A DNA stretch of 64,000 bases. Origin: Pyrinomonadaceae bacterium. GTDB taxonomy: Bacteria > Acidobacteriota > Blastocatellia > Pyrinomonadales > Pyrinomonadaceae. The stretch covers positions 1 to 64,000 of the forward strand of contig JACVRN010000001.1 in assembly GCA_014534425.1 (NCBI GenBank). Reading direction: 5' to 3'. The notes beneath the pieces are model-generated. The model was not told the DNA's origin. It worked only from the letters and a program-made list of their open reading frames with translations, and did no database searches. Within the stretch, counting starts at the first letter, position 1. Each line of letters begins with the position of its first letter. The translations under genes were made by a program, and so were the position numbers. Positions 53,901 through 60,054 of this stretch are shown piece by piece.

Positions 53901-53972
53901 CAGACATAAAGAGAGACCGAGCAGCAGGACGAGCGCCGCGCTCCGCACAATAGTTTTCTTAATAAAGTTCAT
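50931..53972 (-). CDS. Oar-like TonB-dependent receptor with an N-terminal carboxypeptidase-like beta domain
   Basis: An outer-membrane beta barrel of 1013 residues. A signal peptide (residues 1-27) is followed by a carboxypeptidase-regulatory-like domain (GIRGQVTDELGGTISGAVVT, YVFNGLAPGKYTVRI), a plug domain (TALAGPSAGPNGGQIYIDGF) and a long barrel ending in the terminal signature IQLGVRFNF. An insert of about 40 residues near 915-955 is almost pure Gly with some Arg, Ala and Pro. Such receptors are numerous in Acidobacteriota; the ligand is unknown. It lies 43 bases after a gene with similar Gly-rich sequence. Confidence 0.93.
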   Translation of the reverse strand: MNFIKKTIVRSAALVLLLGLSLCLTQAQVSTGIRGQVTDELGGTISGAVVTLVDAAGAEKTATTNDEGIYVFNGLAPGKYTVRIAHTGFAPFENSEVTIVAGQRQQLDIKLSVTIEEQKVNVADERSLSTESDNNANAIVLKGRDLDVLPDDPDDLAAALTALAGPSAGPNGGQIYIDGFTGGRMPPKEAIREVRINQNPFNAENDVPGFGRIDILTRPGFGKISGSAGFQFNDEGLNSRNPFSPTRVDFQQRLFNFTLSGPLQKQKSSFFVDFQKRDIDDNDIINAVVLDANLNPVGFRAGIVQPRRFTTFSPRFDYAINQNNTLVMRYTYSHTNVDNGGVGNFSLFSRAINSSNTEHTFQITETAVLNPRWINETRFQFIRRSSEQEGDNTLSTVNVQASFIGGGASVGQAFNKETRWELQNYSTGTMGKHILRFGARLRGVRLSDVSDANFNGTFTFGGLTGFTSIEQYRQTVLNTPGFVPSQFILNGGNPQSSVSQVDLGLFIQDEWRIRPNLNVTMGLRYENQSNISSNFNLAPRIFFAWAPGGSSTGTIGQFGAGQPKFVIRGGFGVFYDRLNEQATLQENRFNGTNQLRFIVPGFILDAQGNRVVNPLLDNVVFNADGTVNPATVPTIAQLQAFQAVQSRTVIADNFQAPRSFLAAINVEKQLPYNFTVFAVLFSYNTRHALVLRNINAPLPGVFDALGRPVRPNAGGDVYQYESSARFNDIRFQAGVRNQLSRNFLLFANYQTGRPTSNTDCVFGFVAQCFPANSYDLNGDFGRVAFFPRHRVTIGGSFTIERLRLTLSPFILASTGTFFNIITGRDNNGDGIFNDRPAFVSATTRPEDVRVTRFGTFDINPPIGAPLIPRNYGEGPGFFIVNLNMSRTFGFGDMPGARANAAPQGGGGGPRGGGGGAGGGGGRGPGGGAVAGGGGGGARPAASAPVEKRYNLTFTANIINIFNRANLCPPVGNLSSPLFGQSISTTGPFGGCGFAGNNQSAGNRRIQLGVRFNF

Positions 53973-54015
53973 GATGAAACCCTTTTACGATTTTAGATTT
54001 GCGGTTTTAATTTCC

Positions 54016-55335
54016 TCACGGGCCGCCTATGCCCAGGTTAATGGTGCCAAGGTTGGGCGGGCGATTCGGCGGGCCGCCCTGCCTGGCCTGCATCATTGTA
54101 AAGAGAGGCCCTACGCCTGAGACGAGCGTGATGGCGGTTGCGCGCGAAGGGTCTGCGCCCTTCGTGCTCGAAAGCAGAACCATGTCGCCGGGCTTTAGTT
54201 CTGCGAGAGTCACAGGCGGAAGATTGTCTATGATTCTTTGAATGTCGAAGCCGCCGCCGGGGCCTCCGCCCGCGCCGGGGCCAGCGCCTTGCTGTCCTGC
54301 GCCCTGTCCGCCGCCGCCAGCGCCCGGAGCGCCTTGTCGTCCTGCACCCTGCCCTCCGCCGGAAGACGGAGCCACGTTGTTGCCTGCGCCCTGCGCGCTC
54401 GTTTGTCCTGCTGCGGGCGAGCCTGCTGGGCGCTGCTGAGCCTGCGCTCCACCGCCCGCGCCGCCGCCACCGGGGCCGCCTGCTGCTGCGCCCGGGCCAC
54501 CGCCGCCGCCCATCATCTGCATGAAGTTGTCAGGGATGCGCTTTAAGGTCGAATCCTTGTTGATGACGATGGTCAGGGCTTGCTTGGTCTGTATGTCTTC
54601 AATCTGAATCTCGCCCGTTTGAGGGTTGATGGCTTTGATGGTGCCGCCGTTGGTGCGGAAAGCGCCCGTCACTATCTCTTCGGCTGAGAAGTGCGTGCCG
54701 TCCGTGCTCTTGTCTCCCTTGGCGCGCAGTTGGTCTCCGACCTTAAGCTCTTCAAAAGAACTCTTCTTGGCGTCGCTGAACTTGACGGAATCGGGAGCGT
54801 AGCGGCGCATCTTGACTTTGTCCGTCACGGGGATGATAACGGGCTTATTGCCTTCGGCTGTGCGCGCCGTGACGGTTATCTCTTTGGTCTGCGGGTTGAG
54901 GGATTCAATGATGCCGGAGAGTCCGCGCCTGCGCCACTCCTGGCGTTCGCGCTCCTGCTTCTGCGCTATCTCGCTCTGCGAAACGACTATGACTTTCTGA
55001 GCGGGCACACTCTTTCTGTCTTCGGCCACGCGACCGCGAGCGTAGACTCCGTCGCCCACGCTGATGTCCGTCAGGTTAATGGCGACGGCCTTTTTCGTAT
55101 CGGTCTCGCCGGGCGGAACGCGCTCAAAAGTCGTGTCGGTATTTATCTGCACGACGACGACAGAGCCTGCGTCGGTCTTGACCGTCAGGCGGCCCGACGG
55201 CGCGTCTATATTTGTAATCTTTCCGAAGACGCGTGTGGCTGTAATGGCGGGGTCGTCCCCCTGTGCCTGTGCCACTACGACGATTTGACTGAGGATACAA
55301 ACCGAGAGCGCCAGATGCGCTAAACACCTTCTCAT
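54016..55335 (-). CDS. Secreted protein with DUF5666-like beta domains and a Gly-rich insert
   Basis: A protein of about 439 residues with a signal peptide (RCLAHLALSVCILSQIVVVA). Repeated domains of 70-80 residues each read like GKITNIDAPSGRLTVKTDAG then a threonine/valine strand set, in DUF5666 style (GIIESLNPQTKEITVTARTA and GTIKAINPQTGEIQIEDIQT). A Gly/Ala/Gln-rich insert (about 275-370) precedes a last segment (LAELKPGDMVLLSSTKG). ATG at 55335 has AAGGA eight bases upstream. The TonB-dependent receptor gene follows directly, so the products may work together. Confidence 0.82.
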   Translation of the reverse strand: MRRCLAHLALSVCILSQIVVVAQAQGDDPAITATRVFGKITNIDAPSGRLTVKTDAGSVVVVQINTDTTFERVPPGETDTKKAVAINLTDISVGDGVYARGRVAEDRKSVPAQKVIVVSQSEIAQKQERERQEWRRRGLSGIIESLNPQTKEITVTARTAEGNKPVIIPVTDKVKMRRYAPDSVKFSDAKKSSFEELKVGDQLRAKGDKSTDGTHFSAEEIVTGAFRTNGGTIKAINPQTGEIQIEDIQTKQALTIVINKDSTLKRIPDNFMQMMGGGGGPGAAAGGPGGGGAGGGAQAQQRPAGSPAAGQTSAQGAGNNVAPSSGGGQGAGRQGAPGAGGGGQGAGQQGAGPGAGGGPGGGFDIQRIIDNLPPVTLAELKPGDMVLLSSTKGADPSRATAITLVSGVGPLFTMMQARQGGPPNRPPNLGTINLGIGGP

Positions 55336-55344
55336 TAAATCCAT

Positions 55345-55742
55345 CCTTGTTTGGGTTGCCGCAAAAAAGCGCTGCGGTCAGATGCGAATGTTTCGGATAG
55401 CTTTCGGGAGTTTTCCGCCCGGCTGATAAAGCTTTGCCTGAAAGCGACACTCTTTCTACGCAAAAAGGGCGATGATTGTTCTAGGTTTAATGAACAATAT
55501 CGCCTGAGAGTTAAAAATTCTTCTCGGGGCCGCTCATCATGTGAGTGGTCGAACGATTACAAAAGTTGCAAATTTCAGATAAGACCGGGCCGCTAATATT
55601 ATTCGCCCGAGAAGGCGGAAAAGTTCCCAAAAGAGTCTTTCAAGGGACGCGCCTCCAACTATAAGACGCGCGAGGGGCGAGTTTATTACTCCAATTTTTT
55701 GGATTTTCGACAAAAAGCGGAAGCGAGGGTGAAGCGCCGCGC
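55345..55742. other. Long leader region upstream of the DUF5666-like gene
   Basis: About 400 bases without a gene, between two minus-strand genes. On the minus strand it holds a CCGCA/TGCGG hairpin about 15 bases before the ribosome site, a region with CGGGCGGAAAACTCCCG, and an AT-rich centre that may carry the promoter. I see no known RNA family. Confidence 0.45.
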
Positions 55743-56735
55743 TCAAGCGGCTTTTTTGGCGGGCCGCCACCCTATGCGATAGCGCGCCGTGAGCGCCAGC
55801 CCCAGGCTCGTAATCAGCAGACCTGCGACCACTGCGGGCCAGATATAAGGAAGTGAAAGCATCAGCGTCCAGAAGAGAGCGCCCAGAGCAAGCGCTATGG
55901 TTTCCGAGCGCTTGCCTTCCGGCAAAAGGCGTCGCTCCAGCCAGCGCCCTGTCGCCGCGTGAATGATAACGCGCCCGAAAAGATAGGCCATCAAAAGCAG
56001 CAGCACGCTCATCACTCCCAGCAGCACGCCTATGAAGGTCGGCAACAGGTTAACGGCCACAGGCACGCCGAAGAATATTATGAGCGCGGAGACGAAGCCT
56101 ATTACAGCCACGCGCACGGAGGTCAGTTGAAGACGGGCTGCGGCGCGGCTCACTGCGCCGGGGGTGACGGCAGTTATGGCCAGCGAGATGATGAACCAGA
56201 AGAGAACGGCCAGGAGCCTCTGGCCCAGGTAGCCTGCGGAAAAGCGCGGCGTCAGGATAGACGTGGGGTCATGCAGAATCTCTCGCAACTCCTGCTCGAA
56301 TCCCGTGTACATGATGGTGGCGCTCTGCGGGTTTCTCTTCTCCGCTCCCTCGTCGCGCTGGTACAGGCCGCCCAGCACCATCACGTCGCCGCCTATGTAA
56401 GCGCCTGCGCGTTGAATGACGTTGCCGCCGATTGAGGCCACATCGCCTTCGACGCGCCCCTCTACCACCACGTCGCCGCCGATTGAGATAACGCCCTGCT
56501 GAACAGCACCACGCACGACGACGCTGTTTCTGAAGACAATGACATCGCCGCTTCTCGTGCCTTCGACGACGACCGCAACTTTTTCAGCCGGAAGCGCTGG
56601 CGCAGACGTTTGAGAGATTCCCTGAGCGTAGGTCGCCGCAGCCGCCAGGAGCAGCGCAAAGAGCGCGACCGCCGCGCTCAAAAGGTTCCTGGCGCTCAAC
56701 CAGTCAACGGGTCTGTCCAATAAAAGGGAGCTCAC
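55743..56735 (-). CDS. Membrane protein with an N-terminal bactofilin-like beta domain
   Basis: A 330-residue protein. A signal or anchor helix (residues 18-38) leads to a polymer-forming beta-helical stretch with short hexapeptide-like repeats: GDVIVFRNSVVVRGAVQQGV, ISIGGDVVVEGRVEGDVASI. The C-terminal half has four to five helices (LFWFIISLAITAVTP, VIGFVSALIIFFGVPVAVNL and others). The start is probably GTG at 56735, without a clear ribosome site. It is the last gene of the sigma/anti-sigma group, so it may be a target or effector of that system. Confidence 0.82.
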   Translation of the reverse strand: MSSLLLDRPVDWLSARNLLSAAVALFALLLAAAATYAQGISQTSAPALPAEKVAVVVEGTRSGDVIVFRNSVVVRGAVQQGVISIGGDVVVEGRVEGDVASIGGNVIQRAGAYIGGDVMVLGGLYQRDEGAEKRNPQSATIMYTGFEQELREILHDPTSILTPRFSAGYLGQRLLAVLFWFIISLAITAVTPGAVSRAAARLQLTSVRVAVIGFVSALIIFFGVPVAVNLLPTFIGVLLGVMSVLLLLMAYLFGRVIIHAATGRWLERRLLPEGKRSETIALALGALFWTLMLSLPYIWPAVVAGLLITSLGLALTARYRIGWRPAKKAA

Positions 56736-56773
56736 AATGAATCTATAAACGGGAGAGCGTACATGAAGACCAT

Positions 56774-57367
56774 TTAATTACTCGCAGGCCGCGCGCGGTG
56801 ATAGCTGCGAATCAGGCGCAGCAGAAGCAGGAGCGCCGCCCCTAGGATAAGATAACTGAAGAGGCCCAGGGCAGCGTGCGATTCAAAGATGAAGCGGCCC
56901 GTAATACGCACGACGACGGTGAGACCCGCACCCAACGCATAAATCGCTCTCCACAGGATGCCTAGGCCAGCGCCCGCTAGACGACCGAACGCCCTGACAG
57001 GCTCAAGGACGGAATCGGTCAAAGCGGCGCTGCCGAGCAGTGCGAAGGAGATGAGCGCGAGCGCAACCGATAGGCGAAGAGCGCGGCCTCGCTCCTTAAA
57101 GTCACGCACGCCGCTCATGTCCGTCTGCGCGTGCGCCGTCACCACTCTGGCAAAGTCCGCAGGCAGCATGAGCGTCTTCTCATCGCTGAAGGCCATGTCG
57201 AGCGTGCAGAGGAGGCGTCGTTGTTCCTCAAGCTTACGGGCGCACGAGCGGCACTCTTTCACATGCTCCTCGAAAGCCTCAAGCGCACCCGACCTAAGCT
57301 CGCCGTCCAGGTAGGCGGCGACCTCAGCGCTCAGGCAGGCCATGTTGTCTCTTGCAAGCTCGGTCAT
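56774..57367 (-). CDS. Anti-sigma factor with a zinc-finger domain
   Basis: A 197-residue membrane protein. The N-terminal ZAS-type zinc site is formed by H-x3-C-x2-C in EEHVKECRSCARKLEE. A helix at about 100-120 and another near 165-190 anchor it. Such proteins bind and hold ECF sigma factors until a signal arrives. The gene follows the sigma gene by 25 bases. Confidence 0.9.
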   Translation of the reverse strand: MTELARDNMACLSAEVAAYLDGELRSGALEAFEEHVKECRSCARKLEEQRRLLCTLDMAFSDEKTLMLPADFARVVTAHAQTDMSGVRDFKERGRALRLSVALALISFALLGSAALTDSVLEPVRAFGRLAGAGLGILWRAIYALGAGLTVVVRITGRFIFESHAALGLFSYLILGAALLLLLRLIRSYHRARPASN

Positions 57368-57392
57368 TCAATCTTTCCCGCAAGCAATGCTC

Positions 57393-57995
57393 TTAAATTC
57401 CCGTGATGCCTCTTTCGACAAACTGCTGTCGCATCATTTCCCGCGCGCGAAAGAGACGATTCTTGACGGTGCCGAGCGGGAGGCTAGTCACCTCCGCAAT
57501 CTCGTCGTAGCTCAGGTCGTGCTGGTGGCGAAGTATTATTAGCTCACGATAGACTGCCGGAAGCTGTCGCACGACGCGCTCTATCTCGGCTCGACGCTCC
57601 TCTACGGCGTACTCCTGTTCGGGCGAGAGCTTGCGGCTCATGACCGTTATCTCTCGCTCCTCGCCGCCCACTTCCGTTGAGAGCGCCTGCTCGCGCGAAG
57701 AGTTGCGGCGAAGGTGGTCGACCGACGCGTTGTGAGCTATCTTGTAAATCCAGGTGGAGAACTTGAACTCAGGGCGATAGCGCTCAAGCGAACTGTAGAC
57801 TTTGATGAAGACCTCTTGCGTCAAATCCAGCGCCGAATCGTAATCCCCAACCATGCGGTAAACATAAGCCGCAATCGGGCGCTGGTAGCGGCGCACCAAC
57901 TCATTGAAGCCGTCCTCGCGCCCGCGTATGGCCCTTGTGACCAGATCGCAATCGGCTACGGCGCTCAGATTAAGGGGAACAGCGTTTACACTCAT
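57393..57995 (-). CDS. ECF RNA polymerase sigma factor, RpoE-like
   Basis: A 200-residue sigma-70 family factor. Region 2 is NELVRRYQRPIAAYVYRMVG, LDLTQEVFIKVYSSLERYRP and FSTWIYKIAHNASVDHLRR. Region 4 is RELIILRHQHDLSYDEIAEV and SLPLGTVKNRLFRAREMM. Region 1.1 and region 3 are absent, as in ECF factors. It forms an operon with its anti-sigma factor and a bactofilin-like membrane protein. Confidence 0.95.
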   Translation of the reverse strand: MSVNAVPLNLSAVADCDLVTRAIRGREDGFNELVRRYQRPIAAYVYRMVGDYDSALDLTQEVFIKVYSSLERYRPEFKFSTWIYKIAHNASVDHLRRNSSREQALSTEVGGEEREITVMSRKLSPEQEYAVEERRAEIERVVRQLPAVYRELIILRHQHDLSYDEIAEVTSLPLGTVKNRLFRAREMMRQQFVERGITGI

Positions 57996-58044
57996 GCTCA
58001 GGTTTTACGCCTGTGGAACTGTAAAAGTTTCAGAATGACCCGCT

Positions 58045-59010
58045 TTATCTCCACGCCATCGTGGCGAGGCCCGCAGAGGCGGCTATGGCGTCGAAGCTCA
58101 GGTCTGTGGAGGGGAGCGCAAGGCCAACGTCTGCGGCCTCCATAGAGGCCAGGGTGACGCCCAGTGTGTCGTTGACTATGTCTCCTACGTGGTCGCTCTT
58201 GATGCCCTCGCCTATTGCCAGCAGTCTCTCTATGCCGTAGACGGTGGCGGCCTCCGGCGGCGCGGCCAGGCGGTCTCTGTAAAAGAGCAGCAGGCGATAA
58301 AGCTCGTCGTCGCGGTCTTCGGGGTCGCAGATGATGGCGCGCACGGCCAGAGGCTGCGAGCCGCGCACTATCACAGCCGTAAAGCCTTCCGGGTGCGAAC
58401 TGACCAGAAGACTGTCGCCGTGCCACGCGGCACCGCGCTTCTCAAGCCACTGCATCTCGGCTACGTGACGCGGCAGGATAAGCCCCGCGCGCCAGCCCAG
58501 TGCGGCAAAGACTGTCTCGTATTCGGCAAGCACGCTGAGGCGAGCCGCGACGGCAATGTAACGCGCGCGACCCTGCGCGTCCGCGCCAAGCCGCTCGTGC
58601 GCCACCCGAAGCTCTTCGACCGGATGACCGAAGACGCGCTCCATCTTCCAGCGCAAGACCTCGTCCATCTCTGCGCGTGATGCGGGCGCGCTCTCTAAAG
58701 TCATAATCGCGGAGCGAGTGGCCGCGCCGGGCAGAGCCACAGACCATCGCTTCTGTCTCTGAAGCCCCGCGCTCGTGACAAGCTGCGCCAGGGCTTCGGC
58801 CAACTCGTTCATGTCCGAGATGTTCGTCTCTTCAAAGTTCGGTTTGAGAAGCTGGCGTGGAAGCGTGATGGTGGCCGCGCGCTTGATGGTAAAGAGACTG
58901 CGCCTGCGCTCCAGAAGCACAGCCGAAGCCTCGCCCGCCTCAAGCCCTATGGCCGCCGCAGGCAGTCGCGGATTAACCAACCTGTTCAAAGGATTATCAG
59001 CCATCACCAT
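58045..59010 (-). CDS. PilM-like actin-fold protein of the secretion/pilus cluster
   Basis: A 321-residue protein resembling PilM or the cytoplasmic domain of GspL. Segments GLEAGEASAVLLERRRSLFT, VALPGAATRSAIMTLESAPA, EMDEVLRWKMERVFGHPVEE and IAVAARLSVLAEYETVFAAL match the usual PilM path, though the C-terminal half is shortened and diverged. Its start overlaps the end of the pseudopilin gene, and it lies in a secretin-pseudopilin cluster, which supports the call. Confidence 0.82.
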   Translation of the reverse strand: MVMADNPLNRLVNPRLPAAAIGLEAGEASAVLLERRRSLFTIKRAATITLPRQLLKPNFEETNISDMNELAEALAQLVTSAGLQRQKRWSVALPGAATRSAIMTLESAPASRAEMDEVLRWKMERVFGHPVEELRVAHERLGADAQGRARYIAVAARLSVLAEYETVFAALGWRAGLILPRHVAEMQWLEKRGAAWHGDSLLVSSHPEGFTAVIVRGSQPLAVRAIICDPEDRDDELYRLLLFYRDRLAAPPEAATVYGIERLLAIGEGIKSDHVGDIVNDTLGVTLASMEAADVGLALPSTDLSFDAIAASAGLATMAWR

Positions 59011-59396
59011 TCGTTGTAGCGCGTGCCGTCGGAGGCTTCTTCGGTAGAGGAGCTATGGACATCTACTATGCCCGTGCCGCCTTCGGTCGCGTAGGGGTCT
59101 TCGCCCGTGATCCAGTTCCAGTCGCGCTCGTTGGTGATGGGGTCAACAGGAATCTCTCTGAGGTATTTTCCGGCCAGGTCGTCGGGCGATTGCGGCAGCG
59201 CTCCCTTGTCCGCCGTGAACTGGTCTATGGCCTTACGCATCTGGAAGAGGTCGTCGCGCAGGACGGTCTCGCGCGCGTGAAGCATAATCTTTCTGTATTG
59301 CGGCAGAGCGACCGATGCCAGAATGACGAGTATGAACATCACTATCATCAATTCCAGCAGCGTAAAGCCACGCACGGCTCTCTTCCTACCACTCAT
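59004..59396 (-). CDS. Type II secretion pseudopilin, GspG-like
   Basis: A 130-residue prepilin-like protein. The leader RKRAVRG is followed by the prepilin peptidase site and helix FTLLELMIVMFILVILASVA. The Glu at position +5 is present. The C-terminal domain contains DDLAGKYLREIPVDPITNER and ends GTRYNEW. ATG at 59396 is chosen by the leader; it overlaps the previous gene by 11 bases. Confidence 0.9.
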   Translation of the reverse strand: MSGRKRAVRGFTLLELMIVMFILVILASVALPQYRKIMLHARETVLRDDLFQMRKAIDQFTADKGALPQSPDDLAGKYLREIPVDPITNERDWNWITGEDPYATEGGTGIVDVHSSSTEEASDGTRYNEW

Positions 59397-60054
59397 TGTA
59401 CTTCTCTCCGTTGAGCGCAGTGGCCTTGGATTGCGAGCGCACGTCGAAGACGTTCTCGCCGCCCCAGGAGGTTGAATCCGAGTTGTCATAGAGCGAGCGC
59501 AAGTCCCACTCGCGCGTGCCCGTCATGGGGTCAACCGGAATCTCTCTGAGGTAAACCTTCTTCTTCGTCGCTAAGGTTCCGGCCACGTCCGTAGCGTTGC
59601 GCGTGTCGTTGCCGAGGCCGACTCCGCCGAACTGATTACCGCCGGCTCCGGCGCGCGGAGCAATCGAAACGCCGTTGACGAGAGTTTCAAGGTCGGGCGG
59701 ATAGCGGTCAGGATTGTCCACGGAGAAGATTGTGCAGTCGGTAATCATGACGCGGCTGCGCGGGTCTATCAGAGCTTGCTGCTGGCCGGGTGGGACAGCT
59801 TGGTTCGGCGGCTGGCCCTGCTGCTGCGCCGCGCCTCCTGCTGCTGCCGGAGCGCAGGGGCCGCCTATGACATCGCGGTGAAACTGGTCAATCGCGCTTC
59901 GCATCTCGCGCAAAGCCTCGCGCAACTGCTGCTCGCGCTGTCGCTTCACAGCCGTCTGCACGAGCGGCAGCACGCCCAGCGTCAGAATCGCCAGGATGAA
60001 AAGCGTGATGACAAGCTCAAGCAGCGTGAACCCTCTTGCGTTCTTTACTCTCAT
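59386..60054 (-). CDS. Type II secretion pseudopilin with a Gln/Pro-rich insert
   Basis: A 222-residue prepilin-like protein. The leader MRVKNARG is followed by FTLLELVITLFILAILTLGV. A Gln/Ala/Pro/Gly-rich insert (about 68-95) and a globular domain follow, with KVYLREIPVDPMTGTREWDL and the end GEKYNEW. These last segments match the smaller pseudopilin next to it, pointing to duplication of one ancestral gene. It directly follows the secretin gene. Confidence 0.88.
   Translation of the reverse strand: MRVKNARGFTLLELVITLFILAILTLGVLPLVQTAVKRQREQQLREALREMRSAIDQFHRDVIGGPCAPAAAGGAAQQQGQPPNQAVPPGQQQALIDPRSRVMITDCTIFSVDNPDRYPPDLETLVNGVSIAPRAGAGGNQFGGVGLGNDTRNATDVAGTLATKKKVYLREIPVDPMTGTREWDLRSLYDNSDSTSWGGENVFDVRSQSKATALNGEKYNEW

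Noticed and set aside
54238-54546. Frames opposite the Gly-rich region
   Set aside because: Ala- and Pro-rich products arise from reading GC-rich Gly codons in other frames.
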